Shown: positions 45,916 to 54,335 of the stretch, piece by piece | How positions within the stretch are numbered: the stretch's first letter is position 1 | How the letters are laid out: the number at the start of each line of letters is the position of its first letter | Assembly: GCF_002211305.1 (NCBI RefSeq) | Contig: NZ_LOKW01000001.1 | Span: 186,001 to 250,000 of the forward strand | Source: Rhizobium sp. R634 | GTDB taxonomy: Bacteria > Pseudomonadota > Alphaproteobacteria > Rhizobiales > Rhizobiaceae | Reading direction: 5' to 3' | DNA: 64,000 nucleotides | Position numbers and translations under genes: made by a program | Notes under the pieces: generated by a model | Database searches by the model: none | Told to the model about the DNA's origin: nothing | Seen by the model: the letters and a program-made list of their open reading frames with translations, nothing else

Positions 45916-47025
45916 ATGCCGACACCAGAGCAACCCAGCCTAATAGTTCGACAGAAATCCCCACCGAACATCGAGTTTCCGTTTGCGTCGCTCTCCGATT
46001 GGCTGATCCCAACCGAGCTGTTCTTCGTGCGAAACCATTTCCCGTCGCCGGACCTCGATGCGCGAGACTGGAGATTGCGCGTTGGCGGGGCGGTGGAGCG
46101 GCCGATCGAACTTGACCTCGACAGCATCAAGGCGATGCGGAGCACGACTCTCACTGCCGTCGTCGAGTGCGCAGGGAACGGGCGCGTCTACTATGTGCCG
46201 CCGAAGGAGGGGTTGCAGTGGCAGAACGGAGCCGTCGGCAATGCCGCGTGGACCGGTGTTCCTCTGCGCGAGATTTTAGAAATGGCGGGCGTCAAGCCAA
46301 CCGCACGTGAGGTTCTGCTCGTAGGTGCCGACAGCGGCGTCGTCGACGCTAACAAGAAAACGGCTTCTCCCGGCCCCATTGCTTTTGCGCGCAGTTTACC
46401 GCTTGAGAAGGCCATCGCTGACAGCACGATGCTTGCCTATTCGATGAACGAGGAGCCGTTGACGCGCGATCACGGCTACCCGCTACGCGCGGTCGTGGGC
46501 GGCTGGTTCGGCATGGCTTGGGTCAAGTGGATCACTGATATCATGGTTATGGAGCAACCGTTCCTTGGCTACTGGCAGGCGCGCGACTATTTCCGTTGGG
46601 AGCGCAGCCTCGGGGAACCCAGGCTGGTCCCCCTCGCGGAGATGCAGGTCAAAGCGCAGATGGCGCGTCCCGTGCAGGGGGCGCGTCTCATTGTTGGCCA
46701 ACCGTATAGGATTTTCGGAGCCGCCTGGAGCGGAGAGGCTGTTGTCCGGCAAGTGCAGGTCTGCACCGGAGATGGCAGGGGCTGGCGCGAGGGAAGGCTC
46801 CTCGAAACAGAACGTCCCTTTGCATGGCGCTTGTGGGAGTACATATGGACCCCTGAAGAGGTGGGGCAATATATACTGCGGTGCCGCGCGATCGATGGGG
46901 CGGGGTGCGTGCAGCCCGACCTCCCGCATTCCGACTGCGAGAGCTACGCGGCCAATTGGATCGTTCCGGTGGAGGTTACGGTCGTTCCCGAGCCACGGAC
47001 GTATGAGGAGGAATTCGTGATCTAA
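45916..47025 (+). CDS. sulfite oxidase-family molybdenum cofactor enzyme
   Basis: A 369-residue protein with the oxidoreductase molybdopterin-binding fold (FFVRNHFPSPDLDARDW, then VVECAGNGR with the Mo-ligand cysteine at C85). Downstream are HGYPLRAVVGGWFGMAWVKW and a C-terminal Mo-co dimerisation domain. This is the SUOX/SorA-like catalytic core without a fused haem domain. ATG 45916 with GGGGAG upstream is chosen; at this start no Tat signal is present, so it appears cytoplasmic unless the start lies further upstream. No cytochrome c partner gene is adjacent. Sulfite oxidation is the family activity; the real substrate is open. Confidence 0.87.
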   Translation: MPTPEQPSLIVRQKSPPNIEFPFASLSDWLIPTELFFVRNHFPSPDLDARDWRLRVGGAVERPIELDLDSIKAMRSTTLTAVVECAGNGRVYYVPPKEGLQWQNGAVGNAAWTGVPLREILEMAGVKPTAREVLLVGADSGVVDANKKTASPGPIAFARSLPLEKAIADSTMLAYSMNEEPLTRDHGYPLRAVVGGWFGMAWVKWITDIMVMEQPFLGYWQARDYFRWERSLGEPRLVPLAEMQVKAQMARPVQGARLIVGQPYRIFGAAWSGEAVVRQVQVCTGDGRGWREGRLLETERPFAWRLWEYIWTPEEVGQYILRCRAIDGAGCVQPDLPHSDCESYAANWIVPVEVTVVPEPRTYEEEFVI

Positions 47026-47241
47026 TTACCCGCATGGGGCAGAATGGCGGCTTCTTGGCGCAACTGCGACCTGCGTTGTGTCATGTCCGCTTTGCAGCAA
47101 CTGCGACCTGCGGCTCGATGACTATTATGACGGCGCGAAGCTGCCGAACACTGATTGCCCAACATCAGGGCAAACGGATGCTAGGTGTGTGGTCCCCGAA
47201 AGCTGGCGCTTTTCACATTTTAAACCGATGCCGGCTTCGCG

Positions 47242-48195
47242 CTACCGGCGCTCTCCCGGGCCCGACAGCCCCTGCGGGGAGACAGGTTTTCCGCTTATGG
47301 GGCGTACGGCCTTGGCAGCTTGCCACGCGCGTTGGAAGAAACGGATTTCTGTGGCGATGCTTTCGCGGAACGGATCGGTTTGGTTGAAGTAGTTGCGGTC
47401 GAGACCGAGCTTTGCACCTTCTGCTTCACCCTCGTAATAGGTGCCGAACAAATGATCCCAGATCGGAAAATAATTGGCGAAATTCTTGTCGTGATGTTCC
47501 CGCACTCGGGAGTGATGGATGAAGTGGTCGCGTGGTGACTGGATCACGTATTTGCCAAACCAGCCATGCCAGGGAATGGCACTGTGCTTGACCAGACCAA
47601 TGGCGCCAAAGGTGATGGTCACGAAGGCGAATTCCGCCGTTGGCAGCCCGATAAGCAGCGCCGGAACGACCATGATGGCCACGTTTATGGCCTTCTCCAG
47701 CGGATGCTCGCGCGACGAAGTCAGCGCGTTGAACTCTTCGGCTGCGTGGTGAAATTCGTGCAGCCGCCATAGTACGGGCAGCCGGTGCATCAGCCGATGC
47801 TGCCAGTAGCTCAAGAAGTCTGACAGCACTAGGAACAAGAGAACATGTGCCCAGCTTGGCAGCCTCCGGGCAAGATCCAGGTGGGGGGCATCCTGGGCCG
47901 CGTGGGTGATGGCATAGGACAGACCGAATGATGCGAGCGCCGCGAACAGCGTAATCATTCCCGTCGCCTGAAGGACGAAATAGACGATGTCGGTGATTGT
48001 GGATTTGGTGCGTTCGAAGAAAACCCGACGGAACCCGGAATTGCCGAACCCCACATAGGCGAGTTCCACCGCGAAAACGATCAGAACCAAGCCAATAGAA
48101 ATGGCGAAACTGAGCGCCATTGCCCGACCATTCAGATAGTAAGTGTTGTAAAAAAAGCTCCCAAGCTTGTGCACGCAGTAATAGACCAGCTCCAT
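47242..48195 (-). CDS. sterol desaturase/fatty-acid hydroxylase family membrane protein
   Basis: A 317-residue membrane protein with the eight-histidine signature of the di-iron family: HRLMH, then HEFHH, then HFIHHS and REHHDKN. About four to five hydrophobic segments lie around them. Family members hydroxylate or desaturate lipids such as carotenoids, sterols, hopanoids or fatty acids. It is monocistronic and convergent with the sulfite oxidase-like gene. The substrate is not predictable from context. Confidence 0.9.
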   Translation of the reverse strand: MELVYYCVHKLGSFFYNTYYLNGRAMALSFAISIGLVLIVFAVELAYVGFGNSGFRRVFFERTKSTITDIVYFVLQATGMITLFAALASFGLSYAITHAAQDAPHLDLARRLPSWAHVLLFLVLSDFLSYWQHRLMHRLPVLWRLHEFHHAAEEFNALTSSREHPLEKAINVAIMVVPALLIGLPTAEFAFVTITFGAIGLVKHSAIPWHGWFGKYVIQSPRDHFIHHSRVREHHDKNFANYFPIWDHLFGTYYEGEAEGAKLGLDRNYFNQTDPFRESIATEIRFFQRAWQAAKAVRPISGKPVSPQGLSGPGERR

Positions 48196-48260
48196 GGCAC
48201 CTTACCCCAAACACGAACCCTTACAGCCTAGCCCTGGCGACGCTCTTTCGACCGATTGCT

Positions 48261-48287
48261 CAAAAGGACGATCGGGGCGTCCTTTTG
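48261..48287. repeat. perfect 10-bp inverted repeat upstream of the sterol desaturase gene
   Basis: CAAAAGGACG (48261-48270) and its exact complement (48278-48287) with a 7-nt spacer, 66 bp upstream of the sterol-desaturase-family start. It could be an operator or a hairpin in the leader. Confidence 0.6.
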
Positions 48288-48876
48288 ATGGTGGAAGTGC
48301 AGAGTCATCGACCGCCGATCTACTGAAGGTTGGCGCGGGTCTGAAGATAATCAATTGCCTGAATTTATTAATCTGCCGGGGTATAGTTGAAACTAGCGAC
48401 GGGCTCTTTACGACGTAAAGTGCCAGAGTGAGCATACAGCTTGCCGAAGTATTTTTGCCGCTGGCGCGGCGGACAAGACGCAGTCGCACCGGCCGCTCGT
48501 CAACATCGAACGAATGACGAAGATAGAAGATATTGGGAGGACCCTGCTACAAGAAGGGTTCGACCGGCCGTGGACGCCGGGGCGTCGCAACGATTGGTGT
48601 GACTGATGCTAGGCGGGATGGCCGCCCAGCGCACAGGAGACACCATTGCTTGGGGTAAGCAAATAATCGCCAGGCGGCACTACATCTATAATAGGAGATA
48701 TTATTTCGCTTTGTAGATGGCGTCCGATCTTTGGTCCGGCAACGTACAACACGTTACTTTACAGTCGGAAATATAATTCTAAAGGATAAAGTACGACTTA
48801 TTGCGGACCAAGAGAAAATTATGCAAAGTTTTGTAGGTGGCTCGGCGCAATGCTTACAAAACAACCCCGCACACTA

Positions 48877-48899
48877 CCCCGCAAATTGCGGGGGTTTCT
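48877..48899 (+). terminator. terminator-like hairpin
   Basis: CCCCGC-AAATT-GCGGGG (48877-48893) is followed by G and a short T-rich stretch (GTTTCT). There is no clear gene upstream on this strand, so it may end an unannotated small transcript starting in the AT-rich region before it. Confidence 0.5.
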
Positions 48900-49176
48900 C
48901 GTCCGGCACCTTACGGGAACTACACAGCGACAATCAGGTTAGATCACTGGATCGCGGGAGAAAATCAGTACTTTTAGATCGCATTATGCCCTTCTCCTAG
49001 CGATCCACCCGATTCCAGAGTTGGGTCGTGCGGAGGTAGGTTTCCGGTCTGCTCCCAAAGCGACGCTCCGCGCGGCCCGACGCCCTCGGATGCAGGCCGA
49101 ACACTAAGTCGTGAGGTGCTCTCACGTTGAACCATCGCGCTCACGGCCTAAGGTTAGCATGGGAAGTGAGGGCGTC

Positions 49177-49377
49177 ATGATCCTGTCTCAGGTATTCCAG
49201 ACCCAAAGCGTGCTGAATGATGACGAAGTGGCCCTATGCCAAAGGGTGTTCGATCACGTCGTTCTGGCCAAACAGGTCAAATCGGATGCAGAGCGGCAAG
49301 ATCTGGCGGCTCGGATCATCCAGTCGTATCAACACGGAGTTACAGACGAAGAGGCTCTATTGCGTTTGTTGATTTGA
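49177..49377 (+). CDS. small hypothetical protein
   Basis: A 66-residue, mostly helical acidic protein (MILSQVFQTQSVLNDDEVAL at the start, ending DEEALLRLLI) with a GTGAGGG site before ATG 49177; an in-frame ATG at 49159 is an alternative. No domain is recognised. It is followed at once by an EcfG-type promoter and a strong terminator, an arrangement suggesting a stress-related locus. It could also be a chance frame, but codon use looks coding. Confidence 0.5.
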   Translation: MILSQVFQTQSVLNDDEVALCQRVFDHVVLAKQVKSDAERQDLAARIIQSYQHGVTDEEALLRLLI

Positions 49378-49393
49378 ACATTGCAAAATACAT

Positions 49394-49418
49394 GGAACTC
49401 CTCTTGCTTTGCGGCGTT
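49394..49418 (+). promoter_or_regulatory. EcfG/RpoE2-type general-stress promoter (1)
   Basis: GGAAC at 49394-49398 and CGTT at 49415-49418 with a 16-nt spacer match the alphaproteobacterial EcfG consensus GGAAC-N16/17-CGTT exactly. Transcription would begin near 49425, just upstream of a hairpin-rich stretch with a terminator. Confidence 0.7.
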
Positions 49419-49424
49419 TTACTA

Positions 49425-49511
49425 TCGGACGTACAGTCTCTACGGAGACTCGCACATTCGTCCTTTCCAAAAGCGTTAACTAGCCCCGCCAATCCAGCGG
49501 GGCTTTTTTTG
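49425..49511 (+). ncRNA. candidate stress-induced small RNA of about 85 nt
   Basis: Predicted from promoter and terminator alone. After the EcfG-type promoter the transcript would contain a hairpin with six base pairs and a TACG loop (arms 49435-49440 and 49445-49450). Next is an unpaired pyrimidine stretch TCCTTTCC (49461-49468) able to pair with ribosome-binding sites, then an intrinsic terminator. No reading frame of note lies inside. The layout resembles sigma-T-dependent sRNAs such as GsrN of Caulobacter, by architecture only. The 5' end is an estimate. Confidence 0.55.
49482..49511 (+). terminator. Rho-independent terminator
   Basis: An 8-bp stem AGCCCCGC (49482-49489) and GCGGGGCT (49497-49504) with a 7-nt loop runs straight into a tract of seven T. 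It is the strongest intrinsic terminator in the window and ends the candidate sRNA. Confidence 0.88.
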
Positions 49512-49605
49512 ACCAGTTCGTGGGGAAACGTCCGTGACCCGCTTGCCCCAGCGCCACTTCGGACCTCCCCTACCACACCTGTCGGCGTACGCTGACGAAC
49601 ATCGT

Positions 49606-49630
49606 GGAACTGAGGAATCCATCGTCCGTT
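49606..49630 (+). promoter_or_regulatory. EcfG/RpoE2-type general-stress promoter (2)
   Basis: GGAAC at 49606-49610 and CGTT at 49627-49630, again with a 16-nt spacer: a second exact match about 210 bp after the first. Downstream there is no protein gene on this strand, but there is a 7-bp hairpin with a C-rich loop (arms 49666-49672 and 49680-49686). A second stress-induced small transcript is possible; its 3' end is unclear. Confidence 0.6.
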
Positions 49631-50002
49631 TATCCGGCGGGTCGTGCGGTCAAGCAGCTCGCTGCACTGCCAAACCCCATGGCAGTAGCCGTGCGGCCCA
49701 CCTTTTTGGCGCCGCGTTCAGAACGATTTTGACGGCTATCTAATCTATCCTCAGCCAGTGCCTTACCCAGGTTATCGCGCGATCGCTCATGTAGGCCACA
49801 ATGCTGCCGATCGGTAGGCCGGCGATGGCGATCAAGCGTCGAGGCGCTTGTGAATGACGGCCCTCCCCTCGTGGCGTTCGCCTTCTCGTCGCTCAGATCT
49901 TTTCGGAGCTGGACCACGCTGTCGTATGCCGTCAGAGTGCCTTCCAGGCGCCCGAGGGGTCGGATGATGCGTCATTGGAGGCCATTTCTGGTCTTTCGGA
50001 AG

Positions 50003-50488
50003 CTAGTTTCCCTTATAGATCCGCTTCAGCGCGGTGAGCAGCGCCGCCATTTCGTCGCCCGAAAACAGGTCGATGAAATGCTGCTCATGCCTGTCGATCA
50101 GCTTGCGTGCCTGCACAAGCATCGCCCGTCCCGCTGTCGTCAGATGCAGTTCCTGGCGGCGGCGGTCTGCTGCGGAGGGGCGGCGCTCGACCAGGTCGCG
50201 GGCGGCCAGCCGGTTGACGAGGGCCATCATGGTTGCGCGGTCGGTGCCGAGCGTGTTGGCGAGGTCGATTTGCGATGCGCCCGGATTGGCTGAGATGAGT
50301 TCCATCACCGCGAGCTGCTTCTGTGTCAGCGCCAGCTCCTCCATGGTTTCGGCGAAGTCGCGATAGATCGCGACATGCGCCATGCGCAGATGAAAGCCCA
50401 GGAGATCGCCAAGCCTGCCGACGTCGAGACGAGGCGTTGCGGAAGCTTCCTCGGTGTCGAAATAATCCTGTGGTGGTTTTGCGGCCAT
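50003..50488 (-). CDS. MarR-family transcriptional regulator of the hydroxycinnamate operon
   Basis: A 161-residue MarR protein: LALTQKQLAVMELISANPGAS, recognition region ANTLGTDRATMMALVNRLAARDLVERRPSAADRRRQELHLT (wing) and C-terminal dimer helices. It is divergent from fcs. MarR proteins of the FerC/CouR type repress ferulate and coumarate genes and are released by hydroxycinnamoyl-CoA thioesters, so this is the likely role. It probably also represses itself through the shared 150-200 bp region. Confidence 0.9.
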   Translation of the reverse strand: MAAKPPQDYFDTEEASATPRLDVGRLGDLLGFHLRMAHVAIYRDFAETMEELALTQKQLAVMELISANPGASQIDLANTLGTDRATMMALVNRLAARDLVERRPSAADRRRQELHLTTAGRAMLVQARKLIDRHEQHFIDLFSGDEMAALLTALKRIYKGN

Positions 50489-50640
50489 CGTTCGTCTCGC
50501 CTCGTTGAGGCGCCATAACCATCAAAATCAGCGGGTTAGTCAATATACGTTATGCGGCAACCGGGAGTATTTCTCTCGTCCACTCGGGCTTTCGTATTTT
50601 CTTTGAACAGCATCTTGCATCCCGCCGGGAAAGGATATTA

Positions 50641-50655
50641 GTATGTGTTGCATAC
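50641..50655. promoter_or_regulatory. candidate MarR operator upstream of fcs
   Basis: A perfect inverted repeat GTATG-N5-CATAC at 50641-50655 whose symmetry extends imperfectly outward (TTA on one side, AAA on the other). It lies between marR and fcs, about 47 bp before the chosen fcs start, where a promoter or early leader would be. The size and symmetry fit a MarR dimer site. Confidence 0.55.
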
Positions 50656-50701
50656 AAATTTGATGCCTGCCGCGGAGGAGCGGAGGGCATGGGAGGAGAA
50701 A

Positions 50702-52288
50702 ATGGCGCATTCCTTTTCCGGGATCGCTTCGCCTGCGGATTGCGGGCTGGTGCAGGACGATCCGATCCTTTACCGCGCCCGGGTCGCGCCGGATCGTCAG
50801 GCCCTGTTCGAGATCGCCACCGGCCGGCAGCTCACCTATGCCGAAGTCGATCGGCGGATCGCCCGCTGCGCCGGTTTCCTGAGCGTGATGCTCGGGGCGC
50901 GGAGGGACGGAGCGCGTGTCGCCATGCTGGCCCGCAATTCGATGGATTCGATCGTGCTTGCCTTCGCCTGCCAGCGCACCGGCGCCATCTACGTGCCGCT
51001 CAACTGGCGGCTCAACGCCGCCGAGCTCAGGCCGATCCTTGCCGATTGCGCGCCGCTCATCCTGGTGCATGACGAGGAGTTTTCATCCGTCGTGGCGATC
51101 CTTGCCGAAGCCGATCCCGAGATGTTGGTGATTTCGACGGCCGATGGCCCGGCCGGCCTTGCCGCGCGGATCGAGGCGAGCCTGCCTGCCGCTCCGGTGC
51201 CCGCAGATACCGACGGAGCTTGCATCCTTCTCTATACGTCAGGCACGACGGGACAGCCGAAGGGCGTCGTCATCAGCCGCCGCAACGCCTTTTTCGCGGC
51301 GGTCAATTTCTCCTTCGTCGGCGAGATCGGACCGGGCTCCGTCGCGCTCTGCGACCTGCCGTTCTTCCACACGATCGGGCTGATCGCGGTAGCGCGTACC
51401 ACCTTGATGCTCGGCGGCACGCTCGTCGTCTCCGACCGCTTCACGCCGGCGCGCACGCTGGCTGCCCTTGCCGATCGTGAACGCGCCATCACCCATTATT
51501 TTGCCGTGCCGCAGATCGCGCTCGCCTTGCGTAACGATCCTGCCTATAGCGCCGCGGCTCTCTCCAGCCTGCACGCGCTCTTCGTCGGCGGCGCGCCGCT
51601 GACGCAGGCGCTGATCGAAAGCTATCTCGCCGATGGCGTCGCACTGGTCAACGGCTACGGCATGAGCGAAGCGGGAACGGTGCTGCACGTGCCGATCGAC
51701 CGGCGCGCGGTGCAGGACAATCCCGGCAGCGTCGGCCTTCCGGCGCCGCTGCTCGACATTCGCATTGTCGGCGAGGATGGCCGCGATGTCGGGGAGGGCG
51801 AGATCGGCGAATTCTGGCTGCGCGGACCGGCGGTAACGTCGGGCTATTGGAACAAGCCGCGGGAAACCGCGGCCGCCTTTACCGACGGCTGGTACCGCAC
51901 CGGCGATCTCGGCCGGCGTGAAGCCAACGGCTTCTATCGCATCGTCGACCGGCTGAAGGACATGTACATCAGCGGCGGCGAAAATGTTTACCCCGCCGAG
52001 GTTGAGGCCGCGCTCGCAAGCCATCCCGCCATTCTCGACGCCGCCGTTATCGGGGTTCCCGACGAAAGGTGGGGCGAATGCGGCGTCGCTTATGTCGTGC
52101 TGCGGCCGGGGGCTGCGGCAACGGGCGAGGAGATCGCCGGCCATTGCGCGGAAAGGCTCGCCGCCTTCAAGCGCCCGGCCCGCATCCTCTTCGTCGAAAC
52201 CATTCCCCGCACCGCCTCCGGCAAGGTGCAGAAACATGTTCTGCGCCAGCACCATTCCGAGAAAATCCTTCAACGACAGGCCCCGTGA
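50702..52288 (+). CDS. fcs: feruloyl-CoA synthetase / hydroxycinnamate-CoA ligase
   Basis: A 528-residue ANL-family adenylating enzyme: P-loop-like ILLYTSGTTGQPKG, adenine-binding GYGMSEAG, the YRTGDLGRR hinge region and the C-terminal lysine in PRTASGKVQKHVLR. It would activate ferulate, p-coumarate or caffeate to the CoA thioester. The ATG at 50702 with GGGAGGAG upstream is chosen; a GTG at 50645 would place the coding start inside the putative operator. It is first in the operon, directly before the CoA hydratase/lyase that uses its product. Confidence 0.88.
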   Translation: MAHSFSGIASPADCGLVQDDPILYRARVAPDRQALFEIATGRQLTYAEVDRRIARCAGFLSVMLGARRDGARVAMLARNSMDSIVLAFACQRTGAIYVPLNWRLNAAELRPILADCAPLILVHDEEFSSVVAILAEADPEMLVISTADGPAGLAARIEASLPAAPVPADTDGACILLYTSGTTGQPKGVVISRRNAFFAAVNFSFVGEIGPGSVALCDLPFFHTIGLIAVARTTLMLGGTLVVSDRFTPARTLAALADRERAITHYFAVPQIALALRNDPAYSAAALSSLHALFVGGAPLTQALIESYLADGVALVNGYGMSEAGTVLHVPIDRRAVQDNPGSVGLPAPLLDIRIVGEDGRDVGEGEIGEFWLRGPAVTSGYWNKPRETAAAFTDGWYRTGDLGRREANGFYRIVDRLKDMYISGGENVYPAEVEAALASHPAILDAAVIGVPDERWGECGVAYVVLRPGAAATGEEIAGHCAERLAAFKRPARILFVETIPRTASGKVQKHVLRQHHSEKILQRQAP

Positions 52289-52328
52289 AGCGGCCCCGGT
52301 CTCGTGCCGAAACCAATGGAGTGAACTC

Positions 52329-53153
52329 ATGACTGAAAACACATCGCCGGTCCTGGTCGAATTCGATGGCGGCATCGCCTTCGTGACGCTGAACCGCCCG
52401 GAAAAGCGCAATGCGATGAATCCGGCTCTGAATGCCCGGATGCTCGAAGTGCTCGACGAACTCGAAGGCGACGAGCGCTGCGGCGTCCTCGTCCTGCGCG
52501 GCGCCGGCGAATCCTGGTCGGCCGGCATGGATCTGAAGGAATATTTCCGCGACAACGACGACAAGCCGCGCGATGCCACGCTGAAGGCGCGGCGCCAATC
52601 CGGCGGCTGGTGGAACCGGCTGATGTACTTCGAAAAGCCCACCATCGCCATGGTCAACGGTTGGTGCTTCGGCGGCGCCTTCACGCCGCTCGTCTCCTGC
52701 GATCTCGCCATTGCCGCCGAGGAGGCGAATTTCGGCCTCTCCGAGATCAATTGGGGCATCCTGCCGGGCGGCAACGTCACCCGCGCGGTGGCCGAGGTGA
52801 TGCGCCACCGCGACGCGCTCTACTACATCATGACCGGCGAGCTGTTCGGCGGGCGCAAGGCTGCGGAAGTGGGTCTCGTCAACGAGGCAGTGCCGCTCGC
52901 AGAGCTTGAAACCCGCGTCCGCAAGATCTGCGCCAGCCTGCTCGAAAAGAACCCGGTGACGCTGAAGGCCGCCAAGGACACCTACAAGCGGGTGCGCAAC
53001 CTGCCGTGGGATCTCGCCGACGACTACATCTACGCCAAGCTGGAGCAGATGCTGTTTCTCGACAAGACCAAGGGGCGCGACGAGGGGCTGAAGCAGTTCC
53101 TCGACGACAAGACCTATCAGCCGGGGCTCGGCGCCTACAAGCGCGGCCGTTGA
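52329..53153 (+). CDS. ech: hydroxycinnamoyl-CoA hydratase/lyase (feruloyl-CoA to vanillin)
   Basis: A 274-residue crotonase-family enzyme with the HCHL-specific blocks SAGMDLKEYF, AMVNGWCFGGAFTPLVSCD, FGLSEINWGILPGG and the QPGLGAYKRG tail. It hydrates feruloyl-, coumaroyl- or caffeoyl-CoA and cleaves the product to the benzaldehyde (vanillin for ferulate) plus acetyl-CoA. The close match to the HCHL subgroup makes this the most specific functional call in the operon and defines the pathway. It lies 40 bp after fcs. Confidence 0.92.
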   Translation: MTENTSPVLVEFDGGIAFVTLNRPEKRNAMNPALNARMLEVLDELEGDERCGVLVLRGAGESWSAGMDLKEYFRDNDDKPRDATLKARRQSGGWWNRLMYFEKPTIAMVNGWCFGGAFTPLVSCDLAIAAEEANFGLSEINWGILPGGNVTRAVAEVMRHRDALYYIMTGELFGGRKAAEVGLVNEAVPLAELETRVRKICASLLEKNPVTLKAAKDTYKRVRNLPWDLADDYIYAKLEQMLFLDKTKGRDEGLKQFLDDKTYQPGLGAYKRGR

Positions 53154-53158
53154 GGCTA

Positions 53159-53177
53159 GGCCCGGCATGGCCGGGCC
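53159..53177 (+). other. perfect 8-bp palindromic hairpin in the ech-adh gap
   Basis: GGCCCGGC (53159-53166) and GCCGGGCC (53170-53177) with a 3-nt loop, directly after the ech stop. It lacks a T tract and may affect the stability of the ech end of the message. Confidence 0.65.
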
Positions 53178-53206
53178 GTACGGATTGCTATCGGGAGGAG
53201 GAAGCA

Positions 53207-54313
53207 ATGAAGATCCATGCCGCGGTGGCGCGTGCGCCGCATATGCCGTTTTCGCTGGAAAGTCTCGATCTGGAGGAGCCGCGCGAGGGCGAGATCCTGG
53301 TTCGTGTCGTGGCAACGGGAGTTTGCCATACCGACATCGTCATGCGCGATCAGCATTTGCCGGTGCCCCAGCCGGTCGTACTCGGCCATGAGGGCGCCGG
53401 CATCGTCGAGCGCGTCGGCCCGGGTGTCACCAAGGTGAAGCGCGGCGATCACGTGGTCATGACCTTCAATTCCTGCGGTCATTGCCCGAGCTGCAACGAT
53501 CACGAGGAGACCTATTGCCACGAATTCTTCCCGCGCAATTTCTTCGGTTCGCGGGCGGATGGTTCGAGCGGGCTTTCCTATCGGGGAGAGCCGGTACACG
53601 GCAATATTTTCGGGCAGTCCTCTTTTGCGAGCCACGCGCTCTGCCATGAGCGCAACATTGTCAAGGTGCCTGATGACGCCGATTTGGCGCTGCTCGGGCC
53701 GCTTGCCTGCGGCATCCAGACCGGCGCCGGCGCCGTCATGAACGCGCTCAAGGTCGAACCGGGAAAAGTGCTCGCGGTTTTCGGCATGGGCTCGGTCGGT
53801 CTTGCCGCCGTCATGGCGGCGCGGATCGTCGGCGCGTCCCGGATCATTGCGGTCGATGTGAACGAAACGCGGCTGGCGCTTGCTGGTGAACTCGGCGCGA
53901 CGGATATCGTCAACGGCAAGGCCGGGGATGTGGTCGCAGCGATCATGGCGCTGACCGGCGCCGGCGTCGATTATGCGATCGATGCCTCCGGCGTACCTGC
54001 CGTGATCGATCAATGCGTGCGCGTGCTCGCGCCGCGCGGCACCTGCGGCATCGTCGGGGCCTCGCCGCACGGCGCGACGCTGACACTCGATCTCACCCAT
54101 ATCCTCTCCGGCGGACGCCGGGTGCGCGGCATCGTCGAGGGCGATTCCAATCCCGATGTGCTGATCCCGCTCTTGATCGATCTTCATCGGCAGGGTCGCT
54201 TTCCCTTCGATAGGCTCGTCACCTTCTATGATTTCGCCGACATCAACCGGGCGGTGGAGGATTCGGAGAAGGGCATCGTGCTGAAACCGGTCGTGCGCCA
54301 GCCGGCCGCCTGA
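53207..54313 (+). CDS. zinc-dependent aryl-alcohol dehydrogenase
   Basis: A 368-residue medium-chain ADH. It has the catalytic-zinc cysteine in [21 protein letters not shown], the structural-zinc region ([15 protein letters not shown]) and the nucleotide-binding [12 protein letters not shown] followed by VDVN. It resembles benzyl- and aryl-alcohol dehydrogenases (XylB type). In this operon it could interconvert coniferyl or vanillyl alcohol and aldehyde. The ATG at 53207 after GGGAGGAGGAAGC is chosen; earlier in-frame codons lie over ech. Confidence 0.88.
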   Translation: MKIHAAVARAPHMPFSLESLDLEEPREGEILVRVVATGVCHTDIVMRDQHLPVPQPVVLGHEGAGIVERVGPGVTKVKRGDHVVMTFNSCGHCPSCNDHEETYCHEFFPRNFFGSRADGSSGLSYRGEPVHGNIFGQSSFASHALCHERNIVKVPDDADLALLGPLACGIQTGAGAVMNALKVEPGKVLAVFGMGSVGLAAVMAARIVGASRIIAVDVNETRLALAGELGATDIVNGKAGDVVAAIMALTGAGVDYAIDASGVPAVIDQCVRVLAPRGTCGIVGASPHGATLTLDLTHILSGGRRVRGIVEGDSNPDVLIPLLIDLHRQGRFPFDRLVTFYDFADINRAVEDSEKGIVLKPVVRQPAA

Positions 54314-54335
54314 CACCGTTCAAAGGGAGGAAAGA

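Larger units (their letters stand above)
48196..49176. other. long gene-poor region
   Basis: About 980 bp without a convincing protein gene. It contains the hairpin at 48261-48287, a terminator-like hairpin at 48877-48899 and an AT-rich stretch around 48680-48830. A GGAAC-N16-GGTT sequence near 48919 resembles, but does not match, the EcfG promoter consensus. A frame at 48731-49000 is judged non-coding. Confidence 0.5.

Noticed and set aside
48919..48944. Third EcfG-like promoter (GGAAC-N16-GGTT)
   Set aside because: The -10 half does not match CGTT; one mismatch in four with no supported transcript is too weak.
48731..49000. 89-codon frame in the gene-poor region
   Set aside because: TTG start without a ribosome site, and a terminator-like hairpin lies inside it.
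50645..50701. Longer fcs N-terminus from GTG 50645
   Set aside because: It would overlap the putative MarR operator; ATG 50702 has a much better ribosome-binding site and matches the family start.
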